Assembly: GCA_024742355.1 (NCBI GenBank)
Contig: JANSYM010000005.1
Span: 248,001 to 312,000, forward strand
DNA length: 64,000 nucleotides
Direction of reading: 5' to 3'
Source of the DNA: Hyphomonadaceae bacterium
GTDB lineage: Bacteria > Pseudomonadota > Alphaproteobacteria > Caulobacterales > Hyphomonadaceae
The translations under genes were made by a program, and so were the position numbers. A model generated the notes under the pieces. The model was given only the letters and a program-made list of their open reading frames with translations, searched no databases and was not told the DNA's origin. Below are positions 24,512 to 32,885 of this stretch, piece by piece (the stretch's first letter is position 1; every line of letters starts with the position of its first letter).

Positions 24512-24528
24512 ATATCGAAATTCGATAT
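24512..24528. promoter_or_regulatory. 17-bp palindrome upstream of the S9 peptidase
   Basis: ATATCGAA-A-TTCGATAT is a perfect 8-bp inverted repeat about a single base, ending 21 bp before the peptidase start. The compact symmetry suggests a dimeric repressor site. Confidence 0.55.
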
Positions 24529-24549
24529 GCAGAAAAGGGACAAATAACC

Positions 24550-26658
24550 ATGCGATTGACATTGATTGCGGGCGCCAGCGTGCTGGCGCTCGGCGCTTGC
24601 GCGACGCTCACGACCGAGACTAATACAGTCGAAACAGACATTGCGGTAACCGAAGCGGTCGAGGCCGTCGAGACGGTGACCGAGGCAATTGCGGCAGACC
24701 CGACGCCGATTATTGAGCGCGCCGCAATTTTCGGAAATCCGGAGCGCACACAGGGCCGTATCAGCCCAGACGGCGCTTATATCAGCTGGATCGCCCCGGT
24801 CGACGGCGTCATGAATGTATGGGTCGCGCCAGCGGATGATCCGGCGGCGGCGAAGGCGGTAACCAATGACACCTATCGCGGCATTCGTGGCCATTCCTGG
24901 GCACCGAATTCGAGCTTCATCTACTATACGCAAGATGATGGCGGGAACGAGAATTTTCACGTCTATTCGTCAAATGTTGAGACCGGCGAGGTCAAAGACC
25001 TCACCCCCGTCGCTGATGGCGTCCGCGCGACCATTCAAGGTGTTTCATCCGATAAGCCGGATCATATTCTGATCGGCTTGAATGAGCGCGATCCGCAGAT
25101 TTTCGATCTGTATATGGTCAACGCCTCGACCGGAGAGCGCGAACTCGTCAAAGAAAACCCGGGATATGCCGGCTGGATCATCGATAATACGCTCACCCCT
25201 CGTTTCGGCTTGGTGCAGACCGCAGGTGGCGGCATGGACATTGTCGATATGGAGGGCGGGGTCCTGATGTCGATCCCGGCAGAAGATTTCCTGACCACCA
25301 ACACGTTCGGCTTCAACGGAGCCAATACCCACATGTATGCGGTCGACAGCCGCGGCCGCGACACCGCCGCACTGGTCAAGATCAGTGCCGAGGATGGCAG
25401 CGTCGAAGTTCTGGCGGAGAATGACAAAGCCGATATCAGCAATGTCCTGATCCATCCGGAAACCTATGAGTTGCTGGCCTATGCCACTGACTATCTGCGC
25501 AGCGAATGGACGCCACTGAATGAAGAAACGGCGGCAGACCTGGATTACCTGAAGACAAAGCTGAGCGGCGATTTGCAGATCCTCGCCTCTACAGATGACC
25601 TGTCCAAAGCGATCGTCTATTCCGATTCCGCCGAAGCCCCCGGCGTCTATTATGTCTTTGATCGTGAATCTAACGCACTGACCAAGATGTTCGCGACGCG
25701 CCCAGAGCTGGCGGATGCAGACCTTCAGGCCATGCACCCGGTCGAGATTCAATCGCGCGACGGCCTTACCCTAGTGTCCTATCTGACCCTGCCACCCGGC
25801 TCTGATGCCGATGGCGACGGTCGACCGGAGTCACCTATCCCGATGGTTCTGGCCGTACATGGTGGACCGTGGGCCCGTGACAATTACGGCTATAATGGCT
25901 GGCACCAATGGATGGCCAATCGCGGCTATGCAGTGCTGTCAGTGAATTATCGCGGCTCAACGGGCTTCGGCAAGAATTTCGTCAATGCCGCGGTCAAAGA
26001 ATTCTCGGGCAAGATGCATGATGATCTCATCGATAGCGTCGACTGGGCGATTGCTGAAGGCATCGCTCAAGCAGACAAGGTTGCCATTGCGGGTGGATCT
26101 TATGGTGGATATGCGACGCTGATCGGTGTCACATTCACACCGGACACGTTTGCCTGTGGCGTCGATATTGTCGGACCATCCAGCCTGGTCACCCTAGTCG
26201 AGAGTTTCCCGGAATACTGGAAACCATTCCTGGAAGGCACCTGGTTCAAATATGTCGGCGATCCGGCGAATGAGGAAGATCGGGCGGATATGCTGGCCCG
26301 CTCGGCAATTTCAAAAGTGGACAATATCTCCGTTCCACTCCTTATCGGACAAGGCGAAAACGATCCGCGCGTGACCAAGCTGGAATCCGATCAGCTGGTG
26401 GAGGTGATGGCGGAAAAAGGCCTGCCCGTCACTTATGTGAATTTCCCGGATGAAGGACACGGTTTTGCGCGGCCTGAAAATCGCCTGGCATTCTACTCCG
26501 TAATGGAAGGTTTCCTGTCGGAGTGCCTCGGCGGACAAGCGCAGCCAATTGGCAATGCCTTTGATGGCTCAACCGTGCAAGTCCTACATGGCGCTGACTA
26601 TGTCGCTGGCGTCGCCGATGCCGTCGCCGCAATGCCGACGGAAGAGGTGGCCGAATAA
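24550..26658 (+). CDS. S9-family prolyl-oligopeptidase-type peptidase, lipoprotein
   Basis: A 702-aa serine peptidase of the prolyl oligopeptidase / acylaminoacyl-peptidase group. The ATG at 24550 gives a lipoprotein signal (LIAGASVLALGAC) with the lipobox Cys, so it should be anchored in the envelope. An Asp/Glu/Val/Thr-rich linker follows, then WD-like propeller repeats (SPDGAYISWIAP, SWAPNSSFIYYTQDD) and an alpha/beta-hydrolase catalytic domain. There GGSYGGYA holds the nucleophile, GENDPRV the Asp and DEGHGF the His. It probably degrades peptides in the periplasm. It interrupts the common aroA-cmk order. Confidence 0.92.
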   Translation: MRLTLIAGASVLALGACATLTTETNTVETDIAVTEAVEAVETVTEAIAADPTPIIERAAIFGNPERTQGRISPDGAYISWIAPVDGVMNVWVAPADDPAAAKAVTNDTYRGIRGHSWAPNSSFIYYTQDDGGNENFHVYSSNVETGEVKDLTPVADGVRATIQGVSSDKPDHILIGLNERDPQIFDLYMVNASTGERELVKENPGYAGWIIDNTLTPRFGLVQTAGGGMDIVDMEGGVLMSIPAEDFLTTNTFGFNGANTHMYAVDSRGRDTAALVKISAEDGSVEVLAENDKADISNVLIHPETYELLAYATDYLRSEWTPLNEETAADLDYLKTKLSGDLQILASTDDLSKAIVYSDSAEAPGVYYVFDRESNALTKMFATRPELADADLQAMHPVEIQSRDGLTLVSYLTLPPGSDADGDGRPESPIPMVLAVHGGPWARDNYGYNGWHQWMANRGYAVLSVNYRGSTGFGKNFVNAAVKEFSGKMHDDLIDSVDWAIAEGIAQADKVAIAGGSYGGYATLIGVTFTPDTFACGVDIVGPSSLVTLVESFPEYWKPFLEGTWFKYVGDPANEEDRADMLARSAISKVDNISVPLLIGQGENDPRVTKLESDQLVEVMAEKGLPVTYVNFPDEGHGFARPENRLAFYSVMEGFLSECLGGQAQPIGNAFDGSTVQVLHGADYVAGVADAVAAMPTEEVAE

Positions 26659-26682
26659 GGCCACGAATCCAACACTATGATG

Positions 26683-26714
26683 ACCGCCGCTCGATCGCTC
26701 GGGCGGCGGTTTTC
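26683..26714 (+). terminator. Rho-independent terminator after the S9 peptidase
   Basis: CCGCCGC and GCGGCGG form a 7-bp stem around a 12-base loop, followed by TTTTCG. It separates the peptidase from cmk, 56 bp downstream. Confidence 0.8.
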
Positions 26715-26769
26715 GTGACCCACAGATGCACCGTTGACTTCCGCAGCCTGATCCCGCATCGCAGCGGAC

Positions 26770-27402
26770 ATGATTATCGCAATTGATGGCACGCTCGCCT
26801 CCGGCAAAGGCACAATCGCGCGTCGATTGGCGCGCTGGTACGGGTTGGCGCATATGGACACGGGCCGGCTCTACCGCGCGACCGGCGTTGCCGCGCTGAA
26901 CAAGGGAGTCGATTTCGACAACCCCGACGCACTGGCGGATGTCGCGCTTCGACTTGATCTCAATGATTATGATGAGGACCAATTGCGCACAGCGGAAGCC
27001 GGGCAAGCGGCCTCAAAAGTTGCGGCAATTCCCACCGTCCGCGCCGCCTTGCTTGAGCTGCAGCGCGCATTCGCACACCAGGCCAAAGGGGCTATTCTGG
27101 ATGGCCGCGACATCGGCACTGTCGTGTGCCCCGATGCTGATGTGAAACTCTGGATCGACGCCTCGGTCGAGGTCCGTGCGACCCGGCGCTGGAAAGAGTT
27201 GACCGAGAAAGGCGAGACGCTCTTGCTGGACGAGATGATCGCGCAGCTGAAAGAACGCGATGAACGCGACCGCAATCGCGCGGATGCACCGATGGTTGCA
27301 GCCGCAGATTCAGTCTTGATCGATACAACTCACCTGACTATAGACGCGGCTGTGGATAAAGCACGGGCAGCGGTCGAGGCCGTTATTGCCCAAAAACCTT
27401 GA
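26770..27402 (+). CDS. cmk: Cytidylate kinase
   Basis: CMP/dCMP kinase (210 aa). The P-loop is IAIDGTLASGKGTIARRLA at the N-terminus, followed by MDTGRLYRATG (substrate-binding region) and LDGRDIGTVVCPDADVKLWIDAS, which are diagnostic for Cmk. The position immediately before rpsA is conserved across proteobacteria. A perfect DnaA-box sequence occurs inside the gene at 27351-27359 but is probably coincidental. Confidence 0.96.
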   Translation: MIIAIDGTLASGKGTIARRLARWYGLAHMDTGRLYRATGVAALNKGVDFDNPDALADVALRLDLNDYDEDQLRTAEAGQAASKVAAIPTVRAALLELQRAFAHQAKGAILDGRDIGTVVCPDADVKLWIDASVEVRATRRWKELTEKGETLLLDEMIAQLKERDERDRNRADAPMVAAADSVLIDTTHLTIDAAVDKARAAVEAVIAQKP

Positions 27403-27531
27403 GAGCTCTGAGCCGTAAGGCCCAAATCTAAAAGCCCTCAACAGCTTATCCCTGACATCGCAGCAACGTCTGACCGGAGGCATTGGGCATCTGGCAGTGA
27501 ACCCCGTACTGGCTGCGTTATTGGAGACCCC

Positions 27532-29358
27532 ATGACTGACTCTATGACCCCCTCGACTGAGGATTTTGCCTCTATGTTCGAGGAAAGCGCTGGCGCTTCC
27601 ACCCTGCAAGAGGGCAAGGTTGTTCCAGCCACCGTCATTTCTAATAATGGCGATTTTCTCGTGCTCGACGTTGGCCTGAAAACCGAAGGCCGTGTCGCAG
27701 CCAAAGAATTCCTGCTTGAAGAAAAGCAACCAGAAGCCGGCGATATTGTTGAGGTTTACCTCGACCGGATCGAAAACCTTATGGGCGAAGCGGTTCTGTC
27801 CCGCGACAAAGCCCGCCGTGAGGAAAGCTGGATTCGCCTGGAAGACAATTACAACAAGGAAGAGCCTGTCAAAGGCGCCATTGTTGGCCGTGTCAAAGGC
27901 GGTTTCACCGTCGATCTTGGCGGCGTAAATGCCTTCCTGCCTGGCTCACAAGTCGATATCCGCCCTGTGCGCGACGTTGGCCCACTGATGAACGAAGTTC
28001 AGCCTTTCGCAATTCTCAAAATGGACCGCGCCCGTGGCAACGTTGTTGTCTCACGCCGTGCCATCCTTGAAGAGAGCCGTGCCGAACAGCGTGCCGAGAT
28101 CGTTGGCGATATGAACGAAGGCGATACGCGTGAAGGCGTCGTCAAGAACATCACCGATTACGGTGCGTTCGTTGACCTTGGCGGCATTGATGGCCTCCTG
28201 CACGTCACTGACATGAGCTGGAAGCGCGTCAATCACCCAAGCCAGGTCGTCAATGTTGGCGACACGGTCAAGGTTCAGATCATCAAGATCAACCCGGAAA
28301 CCCAGCGCATCAGCCTTGGCATGAAGCAACTCGAAAGCGATCCATGGGACGATATCGAGAGCAAGTACACCATTGGCACCCGCATGAACGGCCAAGTCAC
28401 CAACATCACCGATTATGGTGCGTTTGTTGAGCTGGAAGATGGCGTTGAAGGCCTGATCCACGTCTCTGAAATGAGCTGGACCAAGAAGAACGGTCATCCT
28501 GGCAAAATCGTCTCGACGTCTCAGGAAGTCCTCGTTGAGGTGCTTGATGTCGATAGCGAGAAGCGCCGGATTTCACTCGGTCTCAAGCAGACTCAGGACA
28601 ATCCATGGTCGGCCTTCATGGCTGAGCATCCGGTCGGCACCGACATTGAAGGTGAAGTCCGCGGGATTACCGAGTTCGGTCTGTTCGTTGGCCTTGGCCC
28701 AGACCTCGACGGGATGGTCCACATCAACGACATCTCCTGGGAACAGTCTGGCGAAGAAGCCATCCAGGGCTTCCAGAAAGGTGACACCGTCACCGCACGT
28801 GTCCTCGACGTTGATACTGAGAAAGAGCGTATCTCGCTCGGCATCAAGCAGGTCGGCGGCGATCCAATTGCCGACAATAGCAGCGTCAAGCGCGGTGCCA
28901 TCGTCACCTGTACGGTGACCGAAGTTGCCTCTGGCGGCATCGAGGTCCAGTTCGGCGATCCCGCCGTCAAAGCCTTCGTCCGTCGCTCTGACCTGTCTCG
29001 CGATCGTAGCGAACAACGCCCTGAGCGTTTCGCGGTTGGCGACAAGGTCGACGCGAAGGTCACCCAGGTCGACCGCTCGTCTCGTCGTATCTCTGTGTCG
29101 ATCAAGGCGCTGGAGATTTCCGAAGAGCAAGAGGCTGTCGCGCAATATGGTTCTGCCGATAGCGGCGCATCACTCGGTGATATCCTGGGTGCGGCCCTCG
29201 CCACCGGTGACGCTCCCGAAGCTGCGGCTGAAGCGCCAGTAGAAGAGGAAGTGAAAGCCGAGGCAGAAGCTGAGGAGAAGCCTAAGAAAAAGAAGGCTGC
29301 CCCGAAGAAGAAAGCCGCGCCTAAGAAGAAAAAAGCAGAGGAAGGCGATGACGCCTAA
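27532..29358 (+). CDS. rpsA: 30S ribosomal protein S1
   Basis: Ribosomal protein S1 (608 aa), the mRNA-unfolding protein of the 30S subunit. Six S1 OB-fold repeats can be followed: the strong ones read GVVKNITDYGAFVDLGGIDGLLHVTDMSW and, further on, related DYGAFVELEDGVEGLIHVSEMSW and EFGLFVGLGPDLDGMVHINDISW. The C-terminal 35-40 residues form a Lys/Ala/Pro tail (AAPKKKAAPKKKK), making it longer than the roughly 560 aa usual in the group. The start has GGAG five bases upstream, after a 129-bp leader. Confidence 0.97.
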   Translation: MTDSMTPSTEDFASMFEESAGASTLQEGKVVPATVISNNGDFLVLDVGLKTEGRVAAKEFLLEEKQPEAGDIVEVYLDRIENLMGEAVLSRDKARREESWIRLEDNYNKEEPVKGAIVGRVKGGFTVDLGGVNAFLPGSQVDIRPVRDVGPLMNEVQPFAILKMDRARGNVVVSRRAILEESRAEQRAEIVGDMNEGDTREGVVKNITDYGAFVDLGGIDGLLHVTDMSWKRVNHPSQVVNVGDTVKVQIIKINPETQRISLGMKQLESDPWDDIESKYTIGTRMNGQVTNITDYGAFVELEDGVEGLIHVSEMSWTKKNGHPGKIVSTSQEVLVEVLDVDSEKRRISLGLKQTQDNPWSAFMAEHPVGTDIEGEVRGITEFGLFVGLGPDLDGMVHINDISWEQSGEEAIQGFQKGDTVTARVLDVDTEKERISLGIKQVGGDPIADNSSVKRGAIVTCTVTEVASGGIEVQFGDPAVKAFVRRSDLSRDRSEQRPERFAVGDKVDAKVTQVDRSSRRISVSIKALEISEEQEAVAQYGSADSGASLGDILGAALATGDAPEAAAEAPVEEEVKAEAEAEEKPKKKKAAPKKKAAPKKKKAEEGDDA

Positions 29359-29405
29359 GTCTGACCACGTCCCAATCTAACAAGTTAGTAATGGACAAGT
29401 ATTTT

Positions 29406-29437
29406 GCGCCGGAGGCCTAGTCTCCGGCGCATTTTTC
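29406..29437 (+). terminator. Rho-independent terminator after rpsA
   Basis: A perfect 9-bp stem GCGCCGGAG/CTCCGGCGC with a 7-base loop is followed by ATTTTTCG, 17 bp before ihfB. Confidence 0.93.
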
Positions 29438-29453
29438 GTTTAGGTTCAAAGAC

Positions 29454-29753
29454 ATGCTGAGATCCGAATTGATTGCGAAGCTGGCGGATGAAAATCCAGA
29501 GTTGCGCCCCGAAGACCTCGAAAAAGTTGTTGGTGTGATCCTTGATGAGATCGCCGACGCCCTGGCCCGCGGCGATCGGGTTGAGCTGCGCGGATTTGGC
29601 GCCTTCTCGGTGCGCCATCGCAAAGCCCGCAAAGGCCGTAATCCGCGTACAGGCGAGTCCGTACAAGTGGATGCCAAATCGGTCCCATTCTTCCGCCCGG
29701 GCAAGGAATTGCGCGCGCGGGTCAATGATGGCGTCGACCCAGAATCCCGATAA
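29454..29753 (+). CDS. ihfB: Integration host factor subunit beta
   Basis: HU/IHF-family DNA-bending protein of 99 aa: [17 protein letters not shown] is the IhfB N-terminus and [27 protein letters not shown] contains the DNA-binding beta arm with its intercalating proline. With IhfA it bends DNA at promoters, recombination sites and often origins. It follows rpsA as in most proteobacteria, but the terminator between them suggests separate control or read-through. Confidence 0.95.
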   Translation: MLRSELIAKLADENPELRPEDLEKVVGVILDEIADALARGDRVELRGFGAFSVRHRKARKGRNPRTGESVQVDAKSVPFFRPGKELRARVNDGVDPESR

Positions 29754-29773
29754 CCTATTGTAATTCTTAATGT

Positions 29774-29793
29774 TTCAGGGAATTGACCCTGAA
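29774..29793. repeat. Stem-loop between ihfB and mscL
   Basis: TTCAGGG-AATTGA-CCCTGAA is a perfect 7-bp inverted repeat 20 bp after the ihfB stop, without a T-tract. It may be a weak terminator or an operator. Confidence 0.45.
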
Positions 29794-29809
29794 CCAGAAT
29801 TCCAACATT

Positions 29810-29843
29810 CTATGATATGACCTTTCGGGGGTCTGGTTCATAG
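29810..29843 (+). promoter_or_regulatory. Nested hairpin in the mscL 5' leader
   Basis: CTATGA/TCATAG encloses GACC/GGTC. The structure ends one base before the AAGGGG ribosome binding site of mscL, so folding could modulate translation. Confidence 0.4.
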
Positions 29844-29855
29844 AAGGGGTTTATT

Positions 29856-30272
29856 ATGTTCAACGAATTCAAAGAGTTTGCCATGAAAGGCAATCTCGTC
29901 GACATGGCGGTCGGTTTCGTCATGGGCGGCGCTTTTGCCACCGTGGTCACGGCTTTCATTCAAGGCGTGTTCCTGCCAGCGCTCAGCCCGGTCCTCGGCG
30001 GGCTTGATTTTGGTAGCTGGGAATATGTGATGGCTCCTGCCGTTCTCGGCGAGGATGGTGCGGTCGTCACTGAGGCCGTCAGTATCAAGATTGGCGAATT
30101 TGTCGCTGCCGTGATTTCATTCCTGATCGTCGCTTTTGTCATGTTCATGATCATCAAGGGCATGAACAATATGATGAAAAAGGAAGAGGAAGCCCCGGCC
30201 GAACCACCAGCGCCGCCACGCCAGGAAGTGTTGCTCGAAGAAATTCGCAATCTCCTCGCGAAACAGTCGTAA
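29856..30272 (+). CDS. mscL: Large-conductance mechanosensitive channel
   Basis: MscL (138 aa) forms a homopentameric inner-membrane pore that opens under hypo-osmotic shock. The N-terminal amphipathic segment FNEFKEFAMKGNLVDMAVGFVMGGAF and first membrane span, and the second span (AAVISFLIVAFVMFMIIKGMN), are clear. The cytoplasmic end has the charged helix EVLLEEIRNLLAKQ. AAGGGG lies seven bases before the ATG. Confidence 0.97.
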   Translation: MFNEFKEFAMKGNLVDMAVGFVMGGAFATVVTAFIQGVFLPALSPVLGGLDFGSWEYVMAPAVLGEDGAVVTEAVSIKIGEFVAAVISFLIVAFVMFMIIKGMNNMMKKEEEAPAEPPAPPRQEVLLEEIRNLLAKQS

Positions 30273-30327
30273 TTCATTAATAATGACGATGTATACACGC
30301 TCACAAGTAGAGTGTGTTGAGTGTTCA

Positions 30328-30353
30328 GGGGCGGCTTCCGGCTGCCCCTTTTC
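30328..30353. terminator. Terminator between mscL and the Smr gene
   Basis: GGGGCGGC-TTCCG-GCTGCCCC (8 bp, one G-U) is followed by TTTTC on the plus strand. It serves mscL and may also stop transcripts of the convergent Smr gene. Confidence 0.85.
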
Positions 30354-30360
30354 ATTTGCC

Positions 30361-30843
30361 CTAACGGCGCCTCAGGAAAACATACCAGGCACCCGTCCCG
30401 CCATGTTTGGCATGGGCCGGCGCGAAGCCACTGATCAGGGCCCGGGCCTCTGGTAATTCCAACCAGTGCAGGAAGCTCTGCCGGAGGACTCCTTCGCCGC
30501 GTTTTCCCTTGCCCGTAATCACGATAACGCATTGCGAGCCCCTGGCCTGTTCCTGCCGAAGAAAGCGCGGCAGGATCTGAAACGCGCTCTCTCTGGTATG
30601 GCCATGAAGATCGAAGCTCGCAGAAATGGCCTGCTTACCCCGCCGCACCGCCTTTTCGTTCTGCCGGTTTTGCGGAGCGGGCAGGGGTCGGTTTCGAAGT
30701 TTGACTGGCGGTAAGACACCCGGCTCATCACGCGCGCGCGGGGTTCCAGCGGGTGTGCCGCGTCGTCCGGTCAGCGGTTTGACGGTGCGCGTCGCCGCCG
30801 ACCAGGCGCGTTTTTCTTTATCTGTCAGGTCGCGCCCACTCAT
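30361..30843 (-). CDS. Smr-domain protein
   Basis: A 160-aa protein with a basic, probably disordered N-terminus and a C-terminal Smr (small MutS-related) domain: FDLHGHTRESAF and VIVITGKGKRGEGVLRQSF are its two hallmark motifs. Stand-alone Smr proteins are nicking nucleases on DNA or RNA, and in E. coli SmrB rescues collided ribosomes. The gene lies 10 bp downstream of mltA on the same strand, matching the mltA-Smr pairing seen in many alphaproteobacteria. Confidence 0.9.
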   Translation of the reverse strand: MSGRDLTDKEKRAWSAATRTVKPLTGRRGTPAGTPRARDEPGVLPPVKLRNRPLPAPQNRQNEKAVRRGKQAISASFDLHGHTRESAFQILPRFLRQEQARGSQCVIVITGKGKRGEGVLRQSFLHWLELPEARALISGFAPAHAKHGGTGAWYVFLRRR

Positions 30844-30853
30844 GCCCAGCCTT

Positions 30854-32086
30854 CTAGGGCGTCAGCACCACAGGTCCAGTACTTGTTGCCTGCGCGGCGC
30901 TGTTCAGCCGGATACGTTCGGCAACGGCCCGCGGCAGCAGGACCCACATGCGGCCGGGTGCATTGACCGTGTCCGCGCGCGCGCCAGCATCCAAGCCCGT
31001 ACCGAAGTAAAGATCCCCGCGCACCGCGCCCTTGATCGCCCCGCCTGTATCCTGGGAGACGACGAGGCCCGACCAACTGCCCCCAAGCCCCGGCGCGGTG
31101 GTTTGTACGAACAGCGGTACGCCGCCGGCATGGAAGTCGAGATCGACCGCCATGGATCCGAGCGGTGTCAGCGGCACGCCGAACGAGCCTTTGGGTCCAA
31201 GTCGCGGATCACCCTCCGGCTCAATGTCAAAGAACACAAAGCGCGGATTCGAATTCATCGCCTGGCGGGCGCGCTCTGGCGTGGTGCGATCCATCCAGGC
31301 ACGAATGCCCTGCATACTGGCTTCGCCCCGGGTGATCCAGCCGCGCTCGAGCAACCAGTTCGCGGTCGACCGAAACGGTTGACCATTATTCGCCGCATAG
31401 ACGGCGCGCAGGGTTCGCCCGTCTGGCAGCATCAGACGGCCTGAGCCCTGAATTTGCAAAAAGAACACATCGGCGGGATGCGCATAGGCCAGGGGTCGTA
31501 CCCCAAGACGTGTAATCTCCGCCCGGATCGGATATTCCCGCCGCGATCCGTCGGGAAGAGTCTGATAGACCTTGCCCGACGAGGTAATCAGATCATGCGG
31601 GCGCCCCGGAACCGGTTCTGTAAAAGGCGGTTCGGGAGACAGGCGCGCCTCATAAGTCGGTTCGAAATAGCCGGTGAATCGCGAGGCCCCATCCGGCGCA
31701 GCAATCTCTACCGGTGTGAACAAGGCTTGCATCACCGCCCGCGCACTTTGCGCATCGCCAATGACATCCAGCGCCGCACAGGCGGGCGCCCAGTCATCAT
31801 GACGGCCGGCCCAGGGCGCTCGCGTCGAGACCAGGCTTTGCGGCGACCGCCGCGCGAACACCTCGCAGCTGCGCACCATGGCCGACAGGCCAGGGGCAAG
31901 ATCGGCGCTTTGCCAGCCGGGCAAGCTGTCATAGGCGACCGGTCGCGGCAGCGTCTCCCACAGGCTCGGATCAACGGGCTGAGACGGTGGGACCTGTACC
32001 GGCTGCGGAGGGACGCGGCGCGGTGCACTGGACACACATCCCGACAGGACCAGCAAGGCGCCGCAAAGAAGGCCGATGATTCGCAT
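30854..32086 (-). CDS. mltA: Membrane-bound lytic murein transglycosylase A
   Basis: MltA (410 aa) cleaves glycan strands of peptidoglycan with formation of 1,6-anhydro-muramic ends. The signal MRIIGLLCGALLVLSGC has a lipobox, so it is a lipoprotein. Family segments are FTGYFEPTYEARLS, LAYAHPADVFFLQIQGSGRL and the 3D domain VSQDTGGAIKGAVRGDLYFG with its catalytic Asp. It probably shares a transcript with the Tim44-like gene upstream (60-bp gap) and Smr downstream. Confidence 0.94.
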   Translation of the reverse strand: MRIIGLLCGALLVLSGCVSSAPRRVPPQPVQVPPSQPVDPSLWETLPRPVAYDSLPGWQSADLAPGLSAMVRSCEVFARRSPQSLVSTRAPWAGRHDDWAPACAALDVIGDAQSARAVMQALFTPVEIAAPDGASRFTGYFEPTYEARLSPEPPFTEPVPGRPHDLITSSGKVYQTLPDGSRREYPIRAEITRLGVRPLAYAHPADVFFLQIQGSGRLMLPDGRTLRAVYAANNGQPFRSTANWLLERGWITRGEASMQGIRAWMDRTTPERARQAMNSNPRFVFFDIEPEGDPRLGPKGSFGVPLTPLGSMAVDLDFHAGGVPLFVQTTAPGLGGSWSGLVVSQDTGGAIKGAVRGDLYFGTGLDAGARADTVNAPGRMWVLLPRAVAERIRLNSAAQATSTGPVVLTP

Positions 32087-32146
32087 GCCGCGGAGTCTAG
32101 GCGCGAATGTCCTGGTGGCTCAAGTTACGAAATGGGATTGGCGCCG

Positions 32147-32761
32147 CTAGTCGGCCGTATCGACATCGTCGAGCAACCAGTTTGGATCGGATGACTGGGT
32201 CTGGCGCATGAACGTCCACAGCTCGCTGGCCTTGGTCGTCGTCTCGCCATCACCGAGCTCGGATTCATAATGCACGGTGACGCGGGCCATGCCGCTGGAA
32301 TCCAGCGACGCGTCAGAAATTTCGGCTCTGCGAATGCGCAGCAATTGAAGCCCTTCGGCGCCGCTGGCTTCGCGCTCGGTGATTGCCGCGTCCCAGGCCT
32401 CATAGACATCCGTATCCAGAAGCGGCTTCAGGGCAGCGCGATCGCCGCGGCCAAATGCAGCGACGATCATCTCATACGCGCCGCGGGCGCCGCGCATGAA
32501 ACTGACCGGCTCGAAAGATGGATCCGCACCATAGATGGCTTCCATACCGTCCGCCGCCGGACCCGTGAAGTTTGGCCGCATCTGAACCACATCGCCGCCC
32601 GTTGGCGCCTGTTCTGTCGGCACCGGGCGCGGGCCTGGTGTGGGTGTCCGGTTTCGTCCTTCCGGCGGACCATCATCCTGGCCGAGTGTCACGAACAGCC
32701 GCCAACCGATAAACAGGGCAATCCCCGCCAGGAGCAGAAATTCGATCATGGATGAAGACAT
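32147..32761 (-). CDS. Tim44-like domain membrane protein (TimA)
   Basis: A 204-aa protein with one N-terminal membrane span (SMIEFLLLAGIALFIGWRLF), a Pro-rich linker and a C-terminal Tim44-like domain (FMRGARGAYEMIVAAFGRGDRAALKPLL onward). The family relates to the mitochondrial import motor subunit Tim44; the bacterial form (TimA) has no fixed role. It is divergent from secB, the order generally seen in Alphaproteobacteria. Confidence 0.87.
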   Translation of the reverse strand: MSSSMIEFLLLAGIALFIGWRLFVTLGQDDGPPEGRNRTPTPGPRPVPTEQAPTGGDVVQMRPNFTGPAADGMEAIYGADPSFEPVSFMRGARGAYEMIVAAFGRGDRAALKPLLDTDVYEAWDAAITEREASGAEGLQLLRIRRAEISDASLDSSGMARVTVHYESELGDGETTTKASELWTFMRQTQSSDPNWLLDDVDTAD

Positions 32762-32885
32762 GTGTGATTCTTTCTTTTGTCTTGCTCAGTGTCATATAGG
32801 CGCTTTCGCCGAAGTGCCACCCACCGTTGCGCCACTTTCTGGCACATGTTACGCGCGTGTCATCTTAGCCTTAGAGTGAATTTCA

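Noticed and set aside
25045-25752. 235-aa minus-strand ORF
   Set aside because: Antisense to the S9 peptidase propeller; shadow frame.
27351-27359. Perfect DnaA-box sequence TGTGGATAA inside cmk
   Set aside because: Within coding sequence, isolated, and about the number expected by chance for a 9-mer in this window.
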